A stretch of 12,637 nt of DNA, taken from NCBI GenBank assembly GCA_002433485.1, contig DJIF01000073.1, positions 50,744 to 63,380 on the forward strand, read 5' to 3'. A program made the translations under genes and the position numbers. The DNA is from Deltaproteobacteria bacterium UBA6601. Lineage in GTDB: Bacteria > Myxococcota_A > UBA796 > UBA9615. A model generated the notes under the pieces. That model was not told the DNA's origin, made no database searches, and saw only the letters and a program-made list of their open reading frames with translations. This document shows positions 6,498 through 12,637 of this stretch, in pieces (position 1 is the first letter of the stretch; every line of letters begins with the position of its first letter).

Positions 6498-7252
6498 CGG
6501 TCTCCCGGGGCTTTGCCGTCGTGTCCTGGATACAGATCAGCTCGGCAGTGGCTGCAATAGTCCAGAGGGAGATGTCCGGCCAGCAGGGTCGGGAAGAAGT
6601 ACAGCAGGAAGGTGCGCACATCGACCCCGTCGTACATAAGGCAGTGGGCCTTCGTGCAGTGACCCTTGTAGCTGTGTCCCGGGTTCGAACTCAGGCCGAG
6701 GGCGTGACCCAGCTCATGAATCAGGACGCTGGCTTCCTGCTTGGCTCCCGTGATCCAAAGAATCGGCTTGATGTTCCCTTGCAGCAGCAATACCAGCGCT
6801 TCGTCGTGAGGCGCTACGGTGTCACTGTAGTCCTTACGGCTCCAGCAGTAGCCGCGGTAGTTCCCCATGCGGGGTGCGTAGATCATGTGCAGGACTGCGG
6901 TGTGCTCCGGAGCTTTGGCCTGCACCGAGCGATAGCGCCGCGCGAGCGCGCGGATTTTCCCATGTCCCTCTTGCCATTCTTCGACCGGAATGACGTCGTC
7001 TACCACCAGTCGGATCCCTTCGGGTTTGTCCAGATATCGCTCAACTCTAGTTAGGAAGGTCGCCAGAGCCCGGGGCCGCGGCGCGGTGCCTTCGACCCGG
7101 TCGATCTCAATTAGCAGTGAGGGGGCGGGCTCAGCATCTAGATAGAGGGCGTCTCGTTTACTCGGACCGGGTGGCCCCTCCGGAGTGGGCAGGTGGGCAC
7201 AGCCGCCCAGAGCAGCGCAGAGCAGCGCAGCATTGAGCCGTCTCCAAAGCAT
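6494..7252 (-). CDS. Lipoprotein zinc metallopeptidase, archaemetzincin/metzincin-like
   Basis: This 252-residue protein starts with a short lipoprotein signal and lipobox L15-G-G-C18, so it is probably anchored in the envelope. The zinc site is H179-E180-L-G-H183-A-L-G186. It is followed by H193, H198-C199, then C204-L-M206 and a C-terminal C233-S-H-C236. The order HExxHxxG ... H-C-x4-C-x-M ... CxxC is that of archaemetzincins (canonical HExxHxxGxxHC-x4-C-x-M-x17-CxxC). Here there are nine extra residues between the Gly and the H-C pair, and 26 rather than 17 residues before the CxxC. M206 would be the Met-turn. H193 or H198 could be the third zinc ligand. The gene is coupled to the MATE gene by an ATGA overlap. 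The natural substrate is unknown. Metallopeptidase fold is likely; the exact family is less sure. Confidence 0.8.
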   Translation of the reverse strand: MLWRRLNAALLCAALGGCAHLPTPEGPPGPSKRDALYLDAEPAPSLLIEIDRVEGTAPRPRALATFLTRVERYLDKPEGIRLVVDDVIPVEEWQEGHGKIRALARRYRSVQAKAPEHTAVLHMIYAPRMGNYRGYCWSRKDYSDTVAPHDEALVLLLQGNIKPILWITGAKQEASVLIHELGHALGLSSNPGHSYKGHCTKAHCLMYDGVDVRTFLLYFFPTLLAGHLPLDYCSHCRADLYPGHDGKAPGDR

Positions 7253-7313
7253 CGGCCGAATCTAGCACGCTGAGCGGCTCCACCTGTGGTTCCCTGTGCG
7301 GGCTCTTCGCCGC

Positions 7314-7332
7314 GGTCAAAGCGCCGTTGACC
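7314..7332. repeat. Perfect inverted repeat GGTCAA-N7-TTGACC in a 91-nt intergenic gap
   Basis: Two 6-bp arms are separated by seven bases in the only sizeable gap (7253-7343) between genes of the minus-strand cluster downstream of the atp operon. It lies 62 nt upstream of the metallopeptidase start and 11 nt downstream of the dehydrogenase stop. It could be a transcription-factor operator for a separate downstream transcript or a hairpin terminator for the upstream one. No T-tract follows on the minus strand. Its function is not established. Confidence 0.35.
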
Positions 7333-7343
7333 TGAAGAAGGTC

Positions 7344-8348
7344 TCAGGCCTGGTGGCGGTGGGGGATTGTCTGCCCCTTGAGACAGGCCAGGGTGGCGTC
7401 GACCATCATTTTTGCCATCAGGTTTCGGCAGGCTTCAGTCGCTGAACCGATGTGCGGCAGGAGCACTACATCTTCGCGGTCCAGCAGTGATGGATGGACC
7501 CTGGGCTCGTCTTGATAGACATCCAGGCCCACTCCCCTAAGGGGCCCCTGATCCAGCGCTGCAGTAAGGCTGGCTTCGTCCACAAGTGCGCCGCGCCCGG
7601 TGTTGATGAGCACCGCCCCATCCTTCATGGCGAACAGCTGGTCCCGGCCCAGCATCCCGCGGGTCGCGGGGGTCAGCGGGGCGTGCAGCGAGACCACGTC
7701 GCTGGTAGACAGCAGTTCATCGAGGGGCAGCAGTCGAGCTTGCAGCTCCTGCTCCAGTTCAGCAGGAGCTCGGTTGCGATTGTGGTAGACGATCTCCATG
7801 CCAAATGCGCGCGCTCTGCGCGCTACTTCGGTGCCGATTCTGCCCAGCCCTACGATGCCCAGCCGGGTGCCGCGCAGCTCAACACCGGTCAGCAGGTTCA
7901 GACTCCAGCTTTGCCATGCACCGCGCCGGACGAAGCGGTCTGCTTCAACGATCCGCCTACAGCTGGCGAGCAGCAGTGCAAGACACAGGTCTGCCGTGGC
8001 ATCGGTCAGCACCCCCGGGGTGTGACAGATCTGCACCTGCTGCTCGCCAGCGGCGGCAATGTCGATGTTGTCCAGCCCCACTGCAACCTGTGCGACGAGG
8101 CGCAGCGGTCGGTCCCGGTGACCTGCAGCTGCCTCAATGACCGTCCTGTTGATGGGGTCTGTCAGCATCGAGATGCATACGTCGTGGCCGGGCAGTACCT
8201 TCAGCAGCTGAGCCTCATCCGGCGCTTCAGGGCCCGGCAGTACGGTGAGCTGCGCTGCGCTCTCGAGTTGGGCGAGTAGGGCCGCGGGAATGGGGCGGGT
8301 CACCAGCACCCGCTTGTTGTTGGACGATGAGGGCTGAATGGGGCTCAT
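7344..8348 (-). CDS. D-2-hydroxyacid dehydrogenase (glyoxylate/hydroxypyruvate reductase-like)
   Basis: This 334-residue protein has the standard size for the D-isomer-specific 2-hydroxyacid dehydrogenase family, which reduces 2-oxoacids such as glyoxylate or hydroxypyruvate with NAD(P)H in the cytoplasm. The substrate-loop motif is V88-A-V-G-L-D-N-I-D. The nucleotide-binding motif is G164-I-V-G-L-G169-R-I-G172. The catalytic triad is R252 (N-T-G-R-G-A-L-V-D), E281 (Y-Q-D-E-P) and H299 (L-L-P-H-I-G-S-A-T). At the end of the second beta strand the sequence is Y-H-N-R-N-R with no acidic residue, which points to NADP(H) rather than NAD(H). It begins 7 nt after the DnaJ-like gene stop and is probably read from the same transcript. 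The exact substrate is not determinable. Confidence 0.93.
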   Translation of the reverse strand: MSPIQPSSSNNKRVLVTRPIPAALLAQLESAAQLTVLPGPEAPDEAQLLKVLPGHDVCISMLTDPINRTVIEAAAGHRDRPLRLVAQVAVGLDNIDIAAAGEQQVQICHTPGVLTDATADLCLALLLASCRRIVEADRFVRRGAWQSWSLNLLTGVELRGTRLGIVGLGRIGTEVARRARAFGMEIVYHNRNRAPAELEQELQARLLPLDELLSTSDVVSLHAPLTPATRGMLGRDQLFAMKDGAVLINTGRGALVDEASLTAALDQGPLRGVGLDVYQDEPRVHPSLLDREDVVLLPHIGSATEACRNLMAKMMVDATLACLKGQTIPHRHQA

Positions 8349-8355
8349 TTACTAC

Positions 8356-9291
8356 CTACTTGCTGAAGCTCAGGTCCTTGCGCACATCTTCCCCGTAGGC
8401 TGCTGCGAGGCTGGCGATGGCTTCATTCAGTTGTTCGTCTTCCGGCAGGTTCTCTGGGGGTGTGGGGCGGAGTACCAGATAGAGGTCTCCCGTCTGAGTC
8501 CCGCTGCCTCCTTTGGGCATTCCGCGCCCCTTGAGGCGTAGCCGGGTGCCGGTCTCAGCACATGGAGGAATTTTGATCTTTACGGTTCCGGTTGGGGTGG
8601 CCGCCGTGATGCTGCCGCCCTGGATGGATTCAGCGAAACTTAGCGGCAGGTCCATTTCCAGGTCGTCTCGATCGATGCGAACCAAGGGGTGGGAAGTGAT
8701 ACCGATCTCCAGGAACAGATCTCCGGGCGGCCCTCCGTCGCTTCCAGGCAGGCCCTTTTTGCTCAGGCGCAGGCTCTGGCCCTCGCGAACCCCTTTTGGG
8801 ATGCGCACTGTGACAGAGCTCCCTTCACCGATGGTCAGCTTGCGCTCGCCGCCGTGCAGGGCTTCGTCAAGCTGGACCTCAAGTCGTGCTCTTACGTCCT
8901 GGCCTCGTCTGGGTCCCCGCGGACTTCGCCGCCGTTGCCGACCCTGGCCGCCGACGAACATGTTCATGATGTCTTCAAAGTCGAAGGGGACCCCTGAGCC
9001 GGGGTTCATTCCGGCAAAGCCGCCACTGAAGTTGCGGAAGGAGCGGGCGGCCTTGGCGTCAAAGCCCGGGCGGAAGGCCTCGGTTCCGAATTCGTCGTAG
9101 AGCTTGCGCCGTTCTACGTTGCCCACCATGTGGTAGGCGGCGTTGACCCGCTTGAGCTTCTCGGGGTCACCACCGCGATCTGGATGCAGCTCGCGAGCGA
9201 GCTTGCGATAAGACTTCTTGATCGCGTCCTGCTGCGCGTCCCGGGCGACCCCGAGGACCTTGTAGGGGTCCCCTGAGTCGATCGAGCTCAT
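8356..9291 (-). CDS. DnaJ-class (type II, CbpA-like) Hsp40 co-chaperone without zinc finger
   Basis: This 311-residue protein has an N-terminal J-domain (about 8-70) with the Hsp70-activating tripeptide H36-P-D38. A Gly/Phe-rich segment follows (about 75-115) and then a very basic linker (R118-R129). The two C-terminal substrate-binding beta domains run from about 130 to 280, marked by V-R-I-P-K-G-V-R-E-G and G-D-L-F-L-E. The four CxxCxGxG zinc repeats of type I DnaJ are absent, so it belongs with CbpA/DjlA-like type II proteins; it would stimulate a DnaK partner. Its ATG overlaps the atpC stop in an ATGA, so it is translationally coupled to the ATP synthase operon, which is an unusual place for a J-protein. 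The dehydrogenase gene follows after 7 nt. Confidence 0.93.
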   Translation of the reverse strand: MSSIDSGDPYKVLGVARDAQQDAIKKSYRKLARELHPDRGGDPEKLKRVNAAYHMVGNVERRKLYDEFGTEAFRPGFDAKAARSFRNFSGGFAGMNPGSGVPFDFEDIMNMFVGGQGRQRRRSPRGPRRGQDVRARLEVQLDEALHGGERKLTIGEGSSVTVRIPKGVREGQSLRLSKKGLPGSDGGPPGDLFLEIGITSHPLVRIDRDDLEMDLPLSFAESIQGGSITAATPTGTVKIKIPPCAETGTRLRLKGRGMPKGGSGTQTGDLYLVLRPTPPENLPEDEQLNEAIASLAAAYGEDVRKDLSFSK

Positions 9292-9716
9292 TCGCTGCGG
9301 CGTTCAGCAGCGAGGATCCGCCCGGTTGCTAGCGCCTGAGCTACCTGGGCATCAGCGTACTCGCTGGACGAGGGGTCAGCCTCAAGCATGGCCTTGTCGG
9401 CTTGCTCCAACAGCTTCCTGGCCTCATCAATGTCCACGTTTTCAGCATTTTCGAAGCTGCTGACCACGATGGACACCTTCTCGGCCGAGACCTGAGCGAA
9501 GCCGTGCCCCACGGCATAGATGTGACCCTCGTCTTCCCCCGCCGGTCCTTTTGCAGCAAAGCTCAGCGCACCGGGGCGTACCGAGGTGATGTAGGGGTAG
9601 TGCCCGGGTAGTACCCCGAACTCACCCATGGCGCCGGTGACGGTGACCGAGGAGGTGCTGCCCGAGAACACTTCCTTCTCGGGGGTGAGGATGTTCAGCT
9701 GGAAGCGGTCGCTCAC
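9288..9716 (-). CDS. atpC: F1Fo ATP synthase epsilon subunit
   Basis: This 142-residue protein has normal length for the family. The N-terminal beta-sandwich (about 1-88) carries the signature G-E-F-G-V-L-P-G-H-Y-P followed by R-P-G-A-L. The C-terminal helical hairpin (about 95-142) can regulate ATP hydrolysis in many bacteria. It sits in the central stalk with gamma. The start is GTG, only 2 nt after the atpD stop, and its stop overlaps the start of the DnaJ-like gene. Confidence 0.97.
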   Translation of the reverse strand: MSDRFQLNILTPEKEVFSGSTSSVTVTGAMGEFGVLPGHYPYITSVRPGALSFAAKGPAGEDEGHIYAVGHGFAQVSAEKVSIVVSSFENAENVDIDEARKLLEQADKAMLEADPSSSEYADAQVAQALATGRILAAERRSE

Positions 9717-9718
9717 GA

Positions 9719-11215
9719 TCAGTTGTCCTCGGCGAGCAGCTGCTCACCCTTCTCGACGGCTTCCTCGATGGTGCCGACCATATAGAAGGCCTGCTCGGGT
9801 AGCTTGTCGTGCTTGCCGTCAAGGATCTCTTTGAAGCCTCGCACCGTGTCTTCCAGGGCCACGTACTTACCGGGGCTACCGGTAAACTGCTCGGCCACGA
9901 AGAAGGGCTGACTGAGAAAACGTTGGATCTTACGGGCGCGCTCCACCACCAACTTGTCCTCTTCGCTCAGCTCATCCATGCCGAGGATGGCAATGATGTC
10001 CTGCAGCTCCTTGTAGCGCTGCAGAATGACCTGAACTCGTTGGGCGGTCTGGTAGTGCTCTTCGCCCACCACCTCAGGCTCAAGGATGCGCGAGGTTGAA
10101 TCGAGGGGGTCCACCGCAGGGTAGATGCCGAGCTCGGCGATCTTCCGCGACAGCACCGTGGTGGCGTCCAGGTGCGAGAAGGCCGTAGCCGGGGCCGGGT
10201 CGGTGAGGTCATCTGCAGGAACGTAGATGGCCTGAACCGAGGTAATAGAGCCCTTGTTGGTGGTGGTGATGCGCTCCTGAAGGTTGCCCATCTCGGTGGC
10301 CAGGGTGGGCTGATATCCCACTGCGGACGGGATTCGTCCGAGCAGTGCAGAGACCTCCGAGCCAGCCTGGGTAAAGCGGAAGATGTTGTCGACGAAGAGC
10401 AGGATGTCCTGGCCTTCTTCATCACGGAAGTGTTCCGCTACGGTCAGTGCCGACAGGGCAACGCGGGCGCGCGCTCCAGGGGGCTCATTCATCTGACCGT
10501 AGACAAGAGCGACCTTGCTCTTCTCAGGGTCGACGATGGGCATGCCGGTTTCTTCGTTCATCTTGATGTGACCGTTCTCGTCCTTTTCGGCGGCGATAAC
10601 TCCGGACTCCATCATCTCGAACCAGAGGTCGTTGCCCTCTCGGGTACGCTCGCCGACGCCGGCGAATACCGAGTAGCCACCGTGCTTCATGCCGATGTTG
10701 TTGATCAGCTCCATGATCAGCACGGTCTTACCTACGCCGGCACCCCCAAACAGGCCGGTCTTGCCGCCCCGTGAGTAGGGGGTCATCAGGTCGATGACCT
10801 TGATGCCCGTCTCGAACATCTGCACATCGGTGCTCTGGGCAGTGAAGTCGGGCGGGTCTCGGTGAATGGGAGCAAAGTTAGTAGCCTCGACCTTACCCAG
10901 TTCGTCTACGGGCTCACCGATGACGTTGAGGATGCGGCCCAGCACCTCCTTGCCCACGGGCATCTGGATGGGACCACCGGTGTCAGTGACCTTCATGCCT
11001 CTGGCCAGACCATCGCTGGAGTCCATGGCGATGCAGCGTACAGTGCTCTCACCCAGGTGGGAGGCTACCTCGACAGTCAGGTTGTCGGGGGCGTCGCTGA
11101 GCGCCGGGTTGGTGACGGTCAGGGCGTTATAGATGGCTGGAAGCTGCCCTTGCTCGAAACGGACGTCGAGCACAGGGCCCATCACTTGGAGGATTTCGCC
11201 AGATGCGGTGGTCAT
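9719..11215 (-). CDS. atpD: F1Fo ATP synthase catalytic beta subunit
   Basis: This 498-residue protein is longer than the usual 460-480. All catalytic elements are present: P-loop G157-G-A-G-V-G-K163-T164, the G-E189-R-T-R-E-G segment with the catalytic glutamate, Walker B I271-L-L-F-V-D276-N, the Q-A-G-S-E-V-S-A-L-L-G-R-I-P-S-A-V-G-Y stretch, and the D414-E-L-S-E-E-D loop. The extra length lies mainly at about residues 207-233, a charged insertion between M-M-E-S-G-V-I and K-V-A-L-V-Y-G-Q. AAGGA about 8 nt before the ATG supports the start. The gene lies 21 nt downstream of atpG and 2 nt upstream of atpC. Confidence 0.98.
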   Translation of the reverse strand: MTTASGEILQVMGPVLDVRFEQGQLPAIYNALTVTNPALSDAPDNLTVEVASHLGESTVRCIAMDSSDGLARGMKVTDTGGPIQMPVGKEVLGRILNVIGEPVDELGKVEATNFAPIHRDPPDFTAQSTDVQMFETGIKVIDLMTPYSRGGKTGLFGGAGVGKTVLIMELINNIGMKHGGYSVFAGVGERTREGNDLWFEMMESGVIAAEKDENGHIKMNEETGMPIVDPEKSKVALVYGQMNEPPGARARVALSALTVAEHFRDEEGQDILLFVDNIFRFTQAGSEVSALLGRIPSAVGYQPTLATEMGNLQERITTTNKGSITSVQAIYVPADDLTDPAPATAFSHLDATTVLSRKIAELGIYPAVDPLDSTSRILEPEVVGEEHYQTAQRVQVILQRYKELQDIIAILGMDELSEEDKLVVERARKIQRFLSQPFFVAEQFTGSPGKYVALEDTVRGFKEILDGKHDKLPEQAFYMVGTIEEAVEKGEQLLAEDN

Positions 11216-11236
11216 GATTGGGTCCTTCGCTATCGC

Positions 11237-12115
11237 TTAGAGGGCTTCAGCGCCAGCGACAATCTCCACCAGCTCGCTGGTGATGGCTGCCTGACGGGCG
11301 CGGTTGTATTCGAGGGTGAGGCGGTCAATGACGTCCTTGGCGTTGCGGGAGGCCGCGTCCATCGCGGTCATCCGTGCGGCGTGCTCGCCAGCCGTGGACT
11401 CCAGGAAGACCTGGTGGATTCGGGTGCGCAGGAAGAGCGGCAGAATCTGGGCAAGGATGCTGTTCTGGTCGGGCTCGTAGACAAAGTCCACCAGGTGCTC
11501 GGGCTCCGCGTCGTTACTGTTGGCCAGTTCGTTAAGCGGGAACAGCTTCTCGATCGTAGGCTCCTGCTTGAGGGTGTTAACGAAGTGGTTGTAGGCCAGA
11601 TATACCTCGTCGAGGTCACCGCTTTCATAGCGATTGCAGAGTTCTTGAACGAGCTCCGCCACCATGGTTGCGAAGTTCTCTGGCTTTAGGTCGCCATGCG
11701 CCCTTCCGAGGTAATATTCGCTCTTGCGGAATGCGTCACCAGCCTTCTTTCCGTAGGTCATCAATTCGATATTGTCGAAGCCTGGCTGGCTCTTGTTGGC
11801 ATCGATCCAGCGGCTGGCCTTGCGGATTAGGGCATTATTGAAGCCTCCGCACAGTCCCCTGTCCGAGGTCATTACGATCAGCGCGACCTTCTTGACCTCC
11901 TCGTGTTCCTGGAGCAGCGGATTGTCTACTTGATCGATGCGTGCCATGAGGCTCTGCAGCACTGCAGTAACCTCATCGCTGTAGGGTCGCGAGGCGAGCG
12001 CAGCGTCGATAGAACGCTTCATCTTGGCCGCGGCAACCAGCTTCATCGCTCGGGTGATCTGCTGGGTCGACTTGACCGAAGCGATTCGGGTTTTGAGCGC
12101 CTTAAGGGACGGCAT
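11237..12115 (-). CDS. atpG: F1Fo ATP synthase gamma subunit
   Basis: This 292-residue protein has normal length. It forms the rotating central shaft. The N-terminal helix carries the family pattern R-I-A-S-V-K-S-T-Q-Q-I-T-R-A-M-K-L-V-A-A-A-K. The Rossmann-like middle starts with V-A-L-I-V-M-T-S-D-R-G-L-C-G-G-F-N, and the C-terminal helix ends with R-Q-A-A-I-T-S-E-L-V-E-I-V-A-G-A. GGAGG just upstream of the ATG is a good Shine-Dalgarno sequence. It starts 23 nt after the atpA stop. Confidence 0.98.
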   Translation of the reverse strand: MPSLKALKTRIASVKSTQQITRAMKLVAAAKMKRSIDAALASRPYSDEVTAVLQSLMARIDQVDNPLLQEHEEVKKVALIVMTSDRGLCGGFNNALIRKASRWIDANKSQPGFDNIELMTYGKKAGDAFRKSEYYLGRAHGDLKPENFATMVAELVQELCNRYESGDLDEVYLAYNHFVNTLKQEPTIEKLFPLNELANSNDAEPEHLVDFVYEPDQNSILAQILPLFLRTRIHQVFLESTAGEHAARMTAMDAASRNAKDVIDRLTLEYNRARQAAITSELVEIVAGAEAL

Positions 12116-12138
12116 TCTCGAACCTCCAGTTCGCGCCT

Positions 12139-12637
12139 CTAGGCGACGAACACATCCTTGTACTCGGCGAGCGCAGCGTCGAGGTCAGCTTTGATCGCGT
12201 CGGTCATCTTGCCTTCGCTGAGGATGTTCTCAGCGATGGTCGGGTGCTTGTCTGCCATAAAGGCCAGGAAGCCGTCGTGCCATTCCATGACGCGCGAAAC
12301 CGGGTAGTGGTCCAGCCAGCCATTGGTGGCGCCGTAGATGACCAGGATCTGCTGGTCGACGCTCATGGGTGAGTACTGCGGTTGCTTAAGCACTTCAACC
12401 AGCCGAGCACCGCGGGTCAGCATCGACTGGGTAGATTTATCCAAATCCGAGGCAAACTGGGCGAAGGCGGCCATCTCTCGGTACTGAGCGAGGGCCAGTC
12501 GTAAGGTTCCCGCCACCTGCTTCATCGCCTTGATCTGAGCGCTACCGCCTACTCGTGAAACAGACAGACCCACGTTGATCGCGGGGCGGACGCCCGAGAA
12601 GAACAGGTCGGTGTCCAGGAAGATCTGGCCGTCGGTG
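12139..12637 (-). CDS. atpA: F1Fo ATP synthase alpha subunit, C-terminal part (partial)
   Basis: The reading frame enters from the right edge of the window, and 165 codons plus the stop are visible. The segment T-D-G-Q-I-F-L, then F-F-S-G-V-R-P-A-I-N-V-G and S-V-S-R-V-G-G-S-A-Q, is the nucleotide-binding-domain end of alpha. The Arg in S-R-V-G is the arginine finger that reaches into the beta catalytic site. The C-terminal helical domain follows, with R-G-A-R-L-V-E-V-L-K-Q-P-Q-Y-S-P. The GTG at 12573 is an internal codon and not a start. The promoter and any atpH/atpF genes lie outside the window. Confidence 0.97.
   Translation of the reverse strand, partial: TDGQIFLDTDLFFSGVRPAINVGLSVSRVGGSAQIKAMKQVAGTLRLALAQYREMAAFAQFASDLDKSTQSMLTRGARLVEVLKQPQYSPMSVDQQILVIYGATNGWLDHYPVSRVMEWHDGFLAFMADKHPTIAENILSEGKMTDAIKADLDAALAEYKDVFVA

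Noticed and set aside
6938..6960. GC-rich hairpin (CCGCGCG-AG-CGCGCGG) followed by ATTTT on the + strand, resembling an intrinsic terminator
   Set aside because: It lies inside the metallopeptidase coding region on the opposite strand (encoding A-L-A-R-R), and no + strand gene ends nearby. Arg/Ala codons explain the GC palindrome.
10862..11689. A 275-codon + strand ORF antisense to atpD and atpG
   Set aside because: It crosses two well-conserved ATP synthase genes. Its translation has no recognisable motif, and it is a by-product of codon bias in GC-rich DNA.

Overview
The window looks like a GC-rich (roughly 60% by eye) chromosomal segment of a Gram-negative bacterium. My best guess is Myxococcota or another lineage of the former Deltaproteobacteria. 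The reasons are the lipoprotein with Asp-Asp-Asp-Asp-Ser repeats, the two lipobox-bearing proteins, the exopolysaccharide/O-antigen polymerase-like protein and a probable selenoprotein. This assignment is inference; there is no rRNA or other phylogenetic marker apart from the ATP synthase genes. No tRNA, mobile element, CRISPR array or integrase is visible.

Left part, + strand (1-3255): the last codons of a gene with a Lys/Pro/Ala repeat tail; an ExoQ/Wzy_C-like polytopic membrane protein; a crotonase-family protein that overlaps it by 14 nt; then a lipoprotein gene. That lipoprotein gene appears at first to stop at a TGA (2869-2871). Translation continues in the same frame for another 127 codons, and the TGA sits exactly at the first position of a thioredoxin-type CxxC motif (U-G-Y-C). 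A strong stem-loop begins directly after it. I read this as one 369-residue selenoprotein (2146-3255) made of a lipid anchor, an Asp/Ser-rich stalk, a Cys-containing middle domain and a SelenoP-like thioredoxin-fold domain. This is the most interesting item in the window.

Right part, - strand (12637-3273): the 3' end of atpA, then atpG, atpD and atpC in the classic F1 order. These are followed, with very short gaps or ATGA overlaps, by a zinc-finger-less DnaJ/CbpA-type co-chaperone, a D-2-hydroxyacid dehydrogenase, (after 91 nt) an archaemetzincin-like lipoprotein metallopeptidase, a MATE transporter and a long-chain acyl-CoA synthetase. The DnaJ and dehydrogenase genes are plausibly read through from the atp operon. 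The peptidase, MATE and ligase genes form a second tight cluster, which may or may not have its own promoter.

The two strands converge at 3256-3272, with only 17 nt between the selenoprotein stop and the acyl-CoA synthetase stop. No intergenic stretch in the window exceeds about 110 nt.
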